From Paraphoma chrysanthemicola (lineage: Eukaryota > Ascomycota > Dothideomycetes > Pleosporales > Phaeosphaeriaceae), in the NCBI GenBank assembly GCA_020744225.1, contig JAGMWG010000001.1, positions 3,224,001 through 3,288,000 on the forward strand: DNA of 64,000 nt, in the 5' to 3' direction. Under the pieces are notes generated by a model. That model saw only the letters and a program-made list of their open reading frames with translations. It made no database searches and was not told where the DNA came from. Of this stretch, positions 33,337-43,077 are shown piece by piece. The position numbers were made by a program, and so were the translations under genes. Numbering within the stretch: position 1 is the stretch's first letter; each line of letters starts with the position of its first letter.

Positions 33337-33405
33337 ACGTGTTCCACGGGCGAGCGCCGCACACGGGCGAGCGCCGCACCCCACCAACTTTGCGCGCCTC
33401 TTTGA
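33337..33405 (+). repeat. Left terminal inverted repeat, 69 bp
   Basis: It begins ACGTGTTCC and ends CCTCTTTGA. Inside are two tandem, identical 17-bp units (33346-33362 and 33363-33379; ACGGGCGAGCGCCGCAC), a good candidate for paired transposase-binding sites. The transposase ATG is only 12 bases beyond the repeat, so the promoter must lie in or outside it. Confidence 0.92.
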
Positions 33406-33417
33406 ACTTAACGTACA

Positions 33418-35064
33418 ATGGCTCAACGCAACGTTACTCAATTAGCTTCAAATGAAGCAGATATCCAGCTTGCTATCTCCTCTATTACGTCTTATCAAAT
33501 ACAGAGTAATCGCGGTGCTGCTACTACCTTTAACGTGTCTGAACGAACGATCCGTCGCCGACGCGCTGGTGTACCTGCCCGACGCGATTGCCAGCCTAAC
33601 TCAAGGAAGCTGACCCAGCTAGAAGAGGAGGTAATTGTTAGGCATATACTTGACCTTGATCAACGTGGGTTTGCGCCTACGTACGCAGCTGTACGTAATA
33701 TGGCTGATAAGCTGCTGGCTGCGCGCGGCGCAGGTCGCGTTGGAATCAACTGGCCATCTACCTTTGTCAAGCGTACAGACAGGCTTACGACGCGTTTCAA
33801 CCGGCCATACGACAGGCAGAGAGCTCTGTGCGAAGATCCTGTCCTTATTCAAGGCTGGTTTGAGCTCGTGGAGGAGACAAAGGCCAAGTACGGCATCTGC
33901 GACGAGGACGTCTATAACTTTGACGAGGCTGGCTTTATGATGGGCAAGATCACGACTCAGCTCGTCGTAACAGGGTCAGAGAGGAGAGGCAGGCCAAAGG
34001 CTGTTCAGCCTGGCAATCGCGAGTGGGTGACTGTGATCGCTGCGATCAACGCTGCTGGCTGGGCTATCCCACCCTTTCTCATCTTTGCTGGCCAGTATCA
34101 CCTGTCTGCCTGGTACGAGGAGGATATCCCACGCGACTGGGCAATCGCAGTCAGTGACAATGGCTGGACGAACAACGAGCTTGGGGTTGAGTGGCTGAAG
34201 CACTTTAACGCTCACACGAAGACTCGTGTTGTAGGTGCGCGTCGCCTGCTCGTCCTTGATGGCCATGAGAGTCACCACTCTCTTGAATTTCAAGAGCTCT
34301 GCAAGGAGAACAATATCTATACTCTCTGCATGCCACCTCACTCATCTCACCTGCTGCAGCCTCTTGATGTTGGCTGCTTCTCGCCGTTAAAGCGCGCGTA
34401 CAGCCGCGAGGTTGAGGCTCTTATCCGACACCACATCAACCACATTACGAAGCTTGAGTTTCTGCCAGCTTTTAAGGCAGCCTTTAACCGCGCGTTTACA
34501 ACAGCTAATATCTGCTCAGCCTTTCGAGGCGCAGGCCTTATACCTCTCCAGCCAGACGCTGTCTTGTCAAAGCTAGACGTGCAGCTGCGTACACCTACAC
34601 CTACTGCTCTGCCAGAGGCTGTCTGGCAGGCTCGTACGCCAAGTAACGCGCGTGAGCTTGAGGCTCAATCAACGCTAATTCGCGAGCGCGTACGCCAACA
34701 CAAGAGCTCCTCGCCTGCGTCGATTATTGAGGCAATCAACCAGCTTAAGAAGGGCGCTGAGGTGATGATCCTGTCAGCCGAGCTGATGCGCGAGAGGATC
34801 ACCAGCCTTGAGAAGGCTAACGAGGCAGCGTCAAAGCGAAAGCAGCGCAAGAAAAAGCGTGTACAGAAGCAGGGAGTCTTGACAAAGGGAGCTGAAGAGG
34901 ATATAATTGCTCAACGTGAGGCTAATCAGCAGATTGCTCGTGAAGAGCGTCGAGGTGGAGAGCAATCAGGCCTCAGCCGCCAGGCTCTTGCGCGCTGCAG
35001 TAGGTGCAGAGAGCCTGGGCACAACGCACGTACGTGTAAAAAAGACTCTGTAGATACTATTTGA
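33418..35064 (+). CDS. Fot1/Pogo transposase (DDE_1) with C-terminal zinc knuckle, 548 aa
   Basis: This is a single intact exon. An N-terminal helix-turn-helix (GAATTFNVSERTIRRRRAG, ~32-50) is followed by a CENP-B-type DNA-binding segment (to ~140). The catalytic triad is visible: NFDEAGFM (~168), LDGHESHHS (~281) and QPLDVGCFSPLKRAY (~318), consistent with a DDD enzyme of the Pogo group. A Lys/Arg-rich coiled segment (~470-500) follows. A CCHC knuckle (CSRCREPGHNARTC) lies close to the C-terminus. Fot1-like proteins from fungi often carry such a knuckle. The protein would bind the 69-bp ends and move the element by cut-and-paste. Confidence 0.93.
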   Translation: MAQRNVTQLASNEADIQLAISSITSYQIQSNRGAATTFNVSERTIRRRRAGVPARRDCQPNSRKLTQLEEEVIVRHILDLDQRGFAPTYAAVRNMADKLLAARGAGRVGINWPSTFVKRTDRLTTRFNRPYDRQRALCEDPVLIQGWFELVEETKAKYGICDEDVYNFDEAGFMMGKITTQLVVTGSERRGRPKAVQPGNREWVTVIAAINAAGWAIPPFLIFAGQYHLSAWYEEDIPRDWAIAVSDNGWTNNELGVEWLKHFNAHTKTRVVGARRLLVLDGHESHHSLEFQELCKENNIYTLCMPPHSSHLLQPLDVGCFSPLKRAYSREVEALIRHHINHITKLEFLPAFKAAFNRAFTTANICSAFRGAGLIPLQPDAVLSKLDVQLRTPTPTALPEAVWQARTPSNARELEAQSTLIRERVRQHKSSSPASIIEAINQLKKGAEVMILSAELMRERITSLEKANEAASKRKQRKKKRVQKQGVLTKGAEEDIIAQREANQQIAREERRGGEQSGLSRQALARCSRCREPGHNARTCKKDSVDTI

Positions 35065-35116
35065 TCTATTATATTAGTAGCTATATACTGCTATATATCG
35101 TGGTTGAGTTGTACGC

Positions 35117-35185
35117 TCAAAGAGGCGCGCAAAGTTGGTGGGGTGCGGCGCTCGCCCGTGTGCGGCGCTCGCCCGTGGAACACGT
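35117..35185 (-). repeat. Right terminal inverted repeat, 69 bp
   Basis: This is an exact reverse complement of the left repeat across all 69 bases, including the two tandem 17-bp units (35143-35159 and 35160-35176). It is followed by the TA target duplication. Confidence 0.92.
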
Positions 35186-35220
35186 TATAGCATGAGCGAT
35201 ACATGTAGTCCCGTCTAACC

Positions 35221-36506
35221 TCAAAATGGAAATCCATCCTCCTGCTTTCCCTCTAACACGCCACTCTCCACCTGCTTCTGATGCATCTGATCCAGATACG
35301 GCAGCAGTAAACCCTCCCAATGGCTGCGTCCCTTGTAGTGGCTCACCGTGTCGTCCCACGCCCTGATCGCTTCCGCCAATCTTCCAGGCACGTGCGGCTC
35401 TTGCGCAATGACCGTGACAGGCTCGAAGTAGGTGCGAACGGTGAACAACAGCGCCTTTGACTTCGGCAGTCGGCGCAGCGATTGCCGCTCGGAGCGGAAA
35501 TGAATGCCTTCAACAGTAAGGCCGTTCGAATTGGCTGTTGCCCATGATGCTACTGTGTTGGCGTTCTGGTCGCCCATGCGGTGAGACCATGCGAGCCCGT
35601 CGTCAAGTTGGATGAAGTACTGTGTCGCAGATGTCAGCCAAATCGTATACGCTTATCACACGAGGTGCACCTACGTTGTTGCGGATGACCGGCTTATCGA
35701 CCGTCATATTCTTGAAGAAGCGGTTCATAGCCTTCTGCAACTTTTCCTTGTAGTGTGGTACACCAGCTTCGATGTGCAGCTCGTCGAGCGACATGCGGAA
35801 CTTTTCTGTCAAGCGCCAGAATCCTGGTAGACATACTGCGCCGCCGTCGATGTGGTAGTGGCCGTCCTCGTTCTCGACCATGATGATCAGATCGTCCTGG
35901 ACCAACTTCGCTGCAGTGACCATCGCTTCCCTTGGCGTCGCAGCTGGGTATGTGAATTTCTCGCTGGTTACAGTGTTGTGAATGGTACCATCTTGCAACT
36001 GGAACACTTGAGGGTATCGATGTGTGAGATACTGTGTTAATTCGTCAAGAACCTCGAAGCAGGCCGTTCGTGTGACTTCGTTATCGACGTATTGCATGCG
36101 AGAATTGACGTCTTTCTTGAGCTCGGCTACCTTTGCATCATGGTACCGGACAAAGTTCGAATCCATCTCTATCCATTCATTCCAGTCCATCTTCCGGATG
36201 CCCATTGTGATGAAGTTTGGGCCATGGCGAAAGGGTCGATAGAGTTTCGGATCTGTAAGCTCGAGCTTGTAGCCGTCGAGCGGCTTTGGTAACGGCGTCT
36301 TGAAGGGAGTTGACGGGACTACTGGCAGCGTAAGTTCACGGAAGTATCATCTTTAATATGCATAATGCACCTTTCCGCTGTTCCTCAAATGGTCTTGACG
36401 TAGTACGCTTGGCTTTTTGCGCTCGCCACAACGAGAGAGCCACTAACAGCACACATGTCGCAAGGCCAAGGGGAGCCAATACTGGGCTTATTGAAGTTAA
36501 GTCCAT
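35221..36506 (-). CDS. DUF3445 / haem-dependent oxidative N-demethylase-like protein with N-terminal membrane anchor, 393 aa
   Basis: On the reverse strand, exons are 36506..36371, 36321..35675 and 35619..35221, with introns of 49 and 55 nt. Residues ~9-28 (VLAPLGLATCVLLVALSLW) form a transmembrane anchor followed by a basic patch, as in ER-anchored haem enzymes. The body has KLYRPFRHGPNFITMGIRKM, WIEMDSNF, HIDGGAVCLPGFWRL and FRSERQSLRRLPKSKALLFT, the conserved blocks of the DUF3445 family. Bacterial members (HODM alpha subunit) bind haem and remove a methyl group from dimethylamine, releasing formaldehyde. The fungal role is not settled. The open frame continues upstream to a TTG; the ATG at 36506 was chosen. 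The stop is 35 bases from the transposon end, so the 3' UTR must read into the element. Confidence 0.78.
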
Positions 36507-37266
36507 CGCGCAGAGAATGTGTGTCAACTTGTAACTTGCGGAACAGAAATTGGACAGGTAATGACTTGAAGATGCATGCCATATTACGACTGAGGTAAAT
36601 GTTGGCTATCACCAATGAAACCGGTGTCCACCATCGATCGTCCTAGCGCAGAATCGCGGACCTAGATTTGTGCACCATATGGATCCGTCATGCATGGCCG
36701 AGGATTTTGCCTGTTTCGGCCTAGTTTAGTTCTTATCGGGTTCAGACATGCACCCCACATTTCCGGATAGGACACTGGAGCTCGAGGACTGTGGAAATGC
36801 TTGATCTGGAAGTTTGATTGACCACATATGCACACAAATTAGTATCTGCGATGGCCAGGCGATGCCATTGCGCGAGTGGAACTCGTCGCAGTGACACCCT
36901 GGTCAACCTTACTGTGTAGAGGCATTTTTCGGTCCTGCCTCGGCAAGGCAAGTACAACCTGGTGTATGGCCCTGGAAATCGACTGGTCTGGCCTAGCTTG
37001 CTTTCGAGCAGAAGTTGAACATTGGGCATGGTCAATAGCTGTGCCGTGTATTGCAGGACTGGTCTGCCGAGCACTACATTCCGACGTAGAACTGCTCTTG
37101 CCAAATCCATAGCGTCTCGGCGAGCGTAGACTACATTTTCTTGCGTATATAGCCACTGATGCTCAAAATTTTGATCGAAAATAAAGGATAACTTATTTGC
37201 GCCCTTATTTCTTCCGTTCTGGGCCCCGCAGCTGAACACAAGGCAACGGCACACAGCTTCTTCAAT
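36507..37266. promoter_or_regulatory. Divergent promoter region, DUF3445 gene / Rid-family gene
   Basis: 760 bases separate the ATGs. Reverse-strand frames here (from 36742) overlap the Rid gene in antisense and have no recognised content. Shared control of the two genes is possible. Confidence 0.4.
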
Positions 37267-37662
37267 ATGCCCGCCATTTTCGGGAACTACGCTGGCACCG
37301 AAGCCAAGTCCAAAGCATTCCACTACTCGCAAGCCGTCAAAGTTGGGAACCTGGTCAAGATCTCTGGACAAGGTGGCTGGGATGCGCAAGGCGATATGGC
37401 CTCAACAGCCTCCCAACAAGTAGCGCTGGCTCTCGAGAATGTCGAAAAGGCTTTGAAAGCTGTAGATGGGAGCCTCTCCTGGAAGAATGTTTACGCTATT
37501 CGATCGTATCACACAGATATTGAGGAGTCGGCGGACTTATGCATCGAAGGCTGGCGACGCGTCATGCCAAACCACAGGCCGGTGTGGACTTGCGTGGAAA
37601 TCACTAAGCTCGGTATCGAAGGAATGCAGATTGAGATTGAGGTCGAAGCTCTCGTAGAGTAG
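37267..37662 (+). CDS. Rid (YjgF/YER057c/UK114) family protein lacking the deaminase arginine, 131 aa
   Basis: This is a single exon of standard family length. Landmarks are KSKAFHYSQAVKVGNLVKIS, SQQVALALENVEKALKAV and a C-terminal TCVEITKLG followed by IEIEVEALVE. In active RidA the last block reads P-A-R-S-C-V-E-V, and its Arg (Arg105 in E. coli) is needed to deaminate enamine/imine intermediates. Here the aligned residues are P-V-W-T-C-V-E-I, so Trp replaces Arg. That places it with Rid subgroups that lack the Arg and whose chemistry is different or unknown. It diverges from the DUF3445 gene and is convergent with the Zn2Cys6 gene, with 42 bases between stops. Confidence 0.85.
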   Translation: MPAIFGNYAGTEAKSKAFHYSQAVKVGNLVKISGQGGWDAQGDMASTASQQVALALENVEKALKAVDGSLSWKNVYAIRSYHTDIEESADLCIEGWRRVMPNHRPVWTCVEITKLGIEGMQIEIEVEALVE

Positions 37663-37704
37663 GAATATGAGTGGTGGCTTTCCTTGAAACGTTGGAGTTT
37701 CCAT

Positions 37705-39084
37705 CTAGATCACTAGTGTACAAACAGCATTGTTTGGAAATATATCGATCCATGTGCCGAGGCTATGATCAGGTCGCCATAGCTCTTTGAGTGCCAATCG
37801 AACAGATTGTACCGACTGGAAACGTAGATTTGTATGGATGATGTCCAGTGTCTCCAAAACACACTCCCTGTGCCTTTCTGCAAGTGAATGTGCTCCAGCG
37901 ACATATAGAGGAAACAAGGCACAATTCTGCGCCTTGGACGTCGTGTCCATTCCTTGTATGCACTCTAAGCATGCGTGAACGTGTTGCTGAACGAGGAAGT
38001 GCTTGGCCGGGATCTTCAGAATGGCACTATAGAGGTAAATCAGAGCCGTGTGCTGGAAGGCACGAATGAGGGACAGTGAGGCCGTTGTTCGAGGATTGAA
38101 TACCTCCTGCTCGGAGTTCTTGTTCATGTAGTCGAGCATGGAATACGTAGGCTGTAACGCACGTTCAAAAGCCTGTGTCTTCTCGTTGCTGACGTCTCCG
38201 CCAGCTTGGAGCTCGTGATGGTAGAAGCTCATCTCCGCCATCGTGGAGAACACCGCTCCAAGCGAATCTGGGCCGGAGACGCTCTCCCACCAGACCGATC
38301 CGGTGTCCATGCTTTCCCATATCGTCGCGGAAAACGATGGCCTCCTATTCTGAAGTAGCGCATCGGTCAAATCGGTAGAAGCCAATTCCGAAAGAAGCAT
38401 CCGCGAGATCCGGTCTGAAGTCGCCCACGCAGCGTCGAAACCACCAAGGGCGCTAATGATAGCCAATGCTCCGGCAAGGTGACATTGTGTAGAAGCGTCA
38501 AGATTCGTGCAGTTGACGTAGCCTTCGAGGAAGTAGAGCAACAACACTGCAACCAGAAGCGATGAAAGAGCAGGGCTTCCGACACGATTATCATCCAGCT
38601 GCGAGCGAATAGCCTCCAGACAATGCAAGCGTCTCCGCTCCAGAGTCTGTTTGGAGGAACCTCTCTCTAGAAGGGCGCGATGCTCCTCGGCAAACACGCA
38701 CAACGCTTGGAGTACTGGCTGGGAGCGTAAGGCCAAGGAAATTGGTGGCGGACATGGTTCGTGAACGGTGGAAAACAGTGGCCACAACCGAGATTTGAAG
38801 TAGTCGATTGCTCTTCGCTCGTTCGTAGCTAGTGGCAGTCCTCCGAGGGTATGCTCTCTGATCAACTGGGATCCGGCCCAGGGCAAATTCTTTGCTGGCC
38901 GGCCTTTCCATCGCAGCAAGATCTTATCGTAACTGCAGTCCCCGACCCTCGAGACGAGACATCGTCCACATGATGGCTTTTGCAAATCACACTTTACGCG
39001 ACGTTGCTTGCACTGCCAGCAAGACCCCTCAACCGTACGTTGACGCCGGACCGGACTGGTGCCAGGGCTTACAGGAGGTGTCAT
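37705..39084 (-). CDS. Zn2Cys6 transcription factor, 459 aa
   Basis: This is a single exon on the reverse strand. The frame reaches a TTG at 39129 and the first ATG is at 39084. The binuclear cluster begins at ~22: CWQCKQRRVKCDLQKPSCGR followed by C and a final C after seven residues (CX2CX6CX6CX2CX7C). Its linker is short and basic (LLRWKGRPAKN). The rest is a helical Fungal_trans_2-like middle region, with Cys- and Leu-rich helices to the end. It would act in the nucleus as a pathway-specific activator. Its position beside the Rid, DUF3445, permease and aldehyde dehydrogenase genes makes it the natural candidate regulator of that set. Confidence 0.85.
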   Translation of the reverse strand: MTPPVSPGTSPVRRQRTVEGSCWQCKQRRVKCDLQKPSCGRCLVSRVGDCSYDKILLRWKGRPAKNLPWAGSQLIREHTLGGLPLATNERRAIDYFKSRLWPLFSTVHEPCPPPISLALRSQPVLQALCVFAEEHRALLERGSSKQTLERRRLHCLEAIRSQLDDNRVGSPALSSLLVAVLLLYFLEGYVNCTNLDASTQCHLAGALAIISALGGFDAAWATSDRISRMLLSELASTDLTDALLQNRRPSFSATIWESMDTGSVWWESVSGPDSLGAVFSTMAEMSFYHHELQAGGDVSNEKTQAFERALQPTYSMLDYMNKNSEQEVFNPRTTASLSLIRAFQHTALIYLYSAILKIPAKHFLVQQHVHACLECIQGMDTTSKAQNCALFPLYVAGAHSLAERHRECVLETLDIIHTNLRFQSVQSVRLALKELWRPDHSLGTWIDIFPNNAVCTLVI

Positions 39085-39314
39085 TTGCTTGCATGGCTCT
39101 TTCTGATGGATAACGGGGTTTGCGGTCAATAGCGTTGAGGATTGTGATGACTGTCGTGGTATGGAGAGACGATAGAGACGGCGGGCTCAGCTGCAAAGAC
39201 GGGTCATTTCCCACGGGTCCGTGCGCAAACCGAGCCAGTTCCCGTAACGAGCTACCGCACAACATCACAACCGTCTTAGATATAGGACTATAGTTTTACT
39301 ACATAGTTTTAGTA

Positions 39315-40663
39315 TTACATGTCCTTATCTTCGTCCCTTCCAGGCCATATGATCTTGCTTTGCCAAACCGCGCGTACACAACCCACAATCGACACCAGCC
39401 ATATCATCACCAACATGATCGTAATGGTACTCGCGATCCACTGAATCGCTGCACTCTCAAGTTTCTTCCCAATCATGCTTGTCGCGATCATAAGCCCGAC
39501 GTTGGGGAAGATGAATGCCCACCATGTCAGCGAGAAGGACATTCTGCCGACCACACTGACATTCCCGAGGACTGCAATCGCGAAGATCCAGAACGAAAAG
39601 AGCCACATGAAGATACTGACGAAGAGTGCAACGACTTGAAGAATCTGTTTCGCTTCTGGATGCTTCGCGAAATAGCCATATGACGGGTCAGTAGGAATCC
39701 CATCAGCGAGTCCAATCAGCGTGACAATCGTGTACGCAACCGACCCGACTGGAATGAACAAGCTCGGTCGAAGCTGCGGTGGCGGCGGACCCTTGTCCAG
39801 CAAAAGACGAACAAAGTACACAATACACACAAACGAAATCATCCACCCGAACCCCTTGTACGCGAGCCCCGAGATGATAATCGGCACAGCGCGTTCCGGC
39901 GGTTGCGTCCCCGCTACAAGACTCGCAACCGTCCCTGTCAACATGGCCGAATATCCCGCCAGAAACATCGCGGGCGTGAAAGGCACGGGGCGAACAGTAC
40001 TCGACTGAATCAACAACCAGTACTGCGCTATAGAATTCGCGAGCGAAAACGCAGCATACATCCAATACAGCGCGTGCACTGCGCCAACGAGCCATGGATA
40101 TGCGGGTCCGTATGTGATGCCGTAGACTTGGATGCCGCCGATGATGACGCTGATGCTGAGCCAGAAGGAGCCGATAAAGAAGGATTCCTGGGGGTGGATG
40201 AAAGATTTTTTGATGTGTTTTGGGTAGAGGATTGCGCGTGTGAGCATGGCAGAGCAGAGGAGGAGGAAGAAAGTTATGTTGAATATGAAGATGATCAAGC
40301 CGATGGTGTAGAGTCCTGAGAAAAAGCGTTAGTTGAGTTTCTGGGATGATGAAAGGTTGAAGTAGGGAAAGTGGAGGTTATGTTGTTATTACCTCGAAAT
40401 TTATGAGGTGTTTCTGCCAGCGCGATGGCAAGGCCTCCCGTACTCATTGTAGACAGGAACCATGCGAATGTGAAATGCTTCAATCTTTGCTTGATGCCAA
40501 CTTTGCTCTTGACATTTTCGTACCCAGTGACGAGGTCGCCACTAGGCGGTTCTTCGACTTCGGTCATGGTCGATTCCGACATGTCGATGTTTGTCGCGAT
40601 TGGTGCTTGTGTTGTGTCGTGTAGTGTCTCACTCGTTCTTCGGGTGGGCTTGTGGGGCTGCAT
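39315..40663 (-). CDS. TDT-family transporter (SLAC1/TehA/Mae1-like), probable C4-dicarboxylate or malate transporter, 423 aa
   Basis: On the reverse strand, exons are 40663..40393 and 40315..39315, joined across a 77-nt intron (HKFR|GLYTIGL). After a ~60-residue hydrophilic N-terminus there are about ten hydrophobic segments, beginning TFAWFLSTMSTGGLAIAL, which carries the family's MSTGG motif. HPQESFFIGSFWLSISVIIG is the second strongly conserved block. The pattern matches Mae1-like malic acid transporters more than Ssu1 sulfite pumps, which share the fold. The frame upstream of 40663 contains no better ATG; a later Met (MSESTMTEVEE) is an alternative start. Confidence 0.78.
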
Positions 40664-41075
40664 AGCTGTATTTGAAGCATGAGTTTTGATGTGATGAGCA
40701 ACGAGACCTGAGGTGACGGCATGTGATTGGTAGCCGAGAGTCAGCGACCTCAATGAGTATGGGGCGATGTGGCTCGAGGGTTTACATCCTCCTGTATTGT
40801 TCAGACGGATTATTTGGCATCCACAAAGCTGGACTTGCGGAAGTTTTGGATGGAGGTTGCGGATGAAAGGACCCTTGTTATGACGAGGTTAATATCCGGC
40901 GGTGTCAGCTGTACTTATTTCCGAGTGCGGCTGCCGAATGCACTTCACTCGGCTGACACGATGCCGATGGATGCCGCTGGAACATCACGACTTCTTCTGC
41001 TTCGGCTGCGAACATGAGTTCGGCGGCCGTGCGGTATACGACACACACGTTAATCTTTACTTAGTAATAGATTGC
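40664..41075. other. Intergenic region
   Basis: This holds the promoter of the TDT transporter gene (read leftward) and the 3' UTR of the aquaglyceroporin gene. Nothing else is visible. Confidence 0.45.
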
Positions 41076-43077
41076 CTATGCCATCCTGTGAATTTGATCC
41101 TTCGCCTGCTTCGTCGTCTCCTTGACTTTCCACTTGATGTCGCCGGGCTCAGGCCACCTATAATTCACAGGTGACTCACCGCCCACAAAGATGAAAAGAT
41201 CATATATGAGTCCGCCGAAAAGCGCACCACTAATCGATGCACCCCAGGGTCCATACGCCCAGTATCCACCTTTGAAAGCCTCATCATAGCCTGCCCAAAG
41301 TCCAATAAGCCTTGGACCCAAATCTCTCGCTGGTGAGATACCCAGACCGGTATTGTAACCCAGCGCAACCATGGTGACGAAGCCAGTGAAGCCAAAGATC
41401 AACGCAGTCATGCCTTGACCAGGTGGCGAGTTCTGGTCGTCTCCGAGGGCGAAGGCAATGCAGACATAAATGGCCATGTAGACGAAATCGTTGAAGAAGC
41501 CGCCTGCGGTAGTAAACGAAGGGCCCTTGGGAAAGAGTGCGCTTCCTGTGATGTCCATTGTCAAGCCCGGATCGACTGCATAGATTGCGTCGCGGTATAG
41601 TCTAGTTTCTGTCAGAATCGTTGCATCAGAGTTTGAATTGCATGAGGGCTTACCCGAATGCAAGTGCTCCAGCACATAGCCCAGCCAGCATCTGCACGCA
41701 GATATACACGATTGTCATCCTCCAAGGAAATCCACGGTATAGCATAAGCGATAGCGATATGGTTGGACTCAAATGCGCTCCGCTCACACCACCTCCGAGA
41801 TAAATGCCAATCATGACTGCAAAGCCCCAGCCCCAAGCCTGTGTCTCGAAGCTGCCAGTCGCTGACTTGGACGTAGCTACCGAGAGGTTGACACATATGC
41901 CGAGGAACAAGTAAACGAATGTTGCTAGAAACTCTGCTGGTGCCTGGGGGTATTGCGCCCGCAGTCTTGCTATTGGATTTCGATACTGATTATAAAAGTC
42001 TTGCTGAGCTTCGTGCTCGCGTTCTTGAATTTCTTTTTTCTCTTTCTTTGTTTGCGTTGTGTCGTTTGATTCGAGTTCTTGGAGCGGAGGGAGGCCATCA
42101 GCAAGGCCAAAGTGGTTTCGCGTGGGCGCGTCGTTGTCATTATTATAGGTCAGACCATGCTCGTTGACGGGGGCACGCTCCCGAGGATCGTGCCTGTCTT
42201 CGTGTCCATGATCGTCTTGTGCTCGGCCATTCGGTTTGTGCGACTGTCTCGACGATCCATCGTGATGACCACGGAGTTTTGCCTGGAAATAGTCGGACCC
42301 ATGTCTCGAGAGCGTGTGCTCATCCTGCTCTTCAGGTACTTGGGTTTCTTCGGAGTCGTTCTCTAGCTCTATTGTTGTCGCTATCAGTATCTGCTTGGTG
42401 ATTGTAGGGATACTTCAACGAAGCAACTCACCATGATCCTTAGAAAAGTCCAGTCCATCGTTACGATCGATGCCATCCTCGTCGTTGCCTTCATCGACAT
42501 TGTCGAGCGCCTTGCGCACGCCACCCCTGCCCCACCACATCCCCCGGCGAACAGTTCGTGGGAGTGGTGCGGCCAAGCCAAATACTGGCTTGTCCTTTTG
42601 CTGGTTGTACCAGGGATTCAGCGCAAAGTAATCATTCTCGACGTCGACAGTCTGTTCTTGCTTTCTCTCTGCGCGGTCATTGGTGTTGACCAAGCTGACA
42701 GAGTGACCAGTGCGGTTAGTTCTGCTGGTCCCATTGCGTCGCAATCTAGTTGGCGCCGTGAGATTTCGATCGGGCTCAGGCCGCATGGAATTTGTGTTCT
42801 TCACATGCGTTGTCGCATACCGTCCGATACTCGATGCTGCAGAGGAGCCTTGGTGTTCAAGCCGAGGTGGTCGAAAGTCTGCTGTGGTTTGTTGTCTTCT
42901 GCCTGCGAAAGGATTGCTTGGAAGTTCCCATGGGGCCGTGTCCTGTTGGCCTATTATCATGTCAGCTCAAATTCTTCCAAGAATGTTGGAGACTCATTGG
43001 AAGACACTTCGTTTAGCAACGCTGGAGGAGGACGACATGAACATACCCGTTGGTGTGCTTGGCTGTGATTGTGACAT
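41076..43077 (-). CDS. Aquaglyceroporin (MIP family) with long N-terminal extension and altered NPA boxes, 596 aa
   Basis: On the reverse strand, exons are 43077..43047, 42950..42432, 42368..41654 and 41601..41076. The first exon is only 31 nt (MSQSQPSTPT), and its intron has a CTGAC branch. Residues 1 to ~325 are hydrophilic and disordered, including an acidic/His-rich part and a Lys/Glu/Gln-rich helix just before the pore. The channel starts at PAEFLATFVYLFLGICVN. The first pore motif reads GGGVSGAHLSPTISLS and the second GYNTGLGISPARDLGPRL. In nearly all MIPs these are NPA; here the Asn is Ser in both. The Arg of the selectivity filter (SPAR) and Asp after it (D, aquaglyceroporin mark) are kept. 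The long cytoplasmic N-terminus recalls the regulatory arm of yeast Fps1. Confidence 0.85.

Larger units (their letters stand above)
33337..35185 (+). mobile_element. Complete Fot1/Pogo-type DNA transposon (Tc1-mariner superfamily), 1,849 bp
   Basis: The element is bounded by perfect 69-bp terminal inverted repeats (33337-33405 and 35117-35185) and flanked on both sides by TA (33335-33336 and 35186-35187), the target duplication of this superfamily. It contains one intact transposase gene and no obvious C-to-T (RIP) decay. Perfect ends and an intact gene suggest a recent insertion and possible activity. It lies between the permease 3' side and the end of the DUF3445 gene. Confidence 0.93.

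Noticed and set aside
39085..39129. Upstream extension of the Zn2Cys6 gene to 39129
   Set aside because: The frame there starts with TTG. The first ATG gives a natural start 21 residues before the zinc cluster.
42433..43068. 211-codon forward frame opposite the aquaglyceroporin N-terminus
   Set aside because: It is antisense to two exons that splice cleanly into a typical MIP protein.
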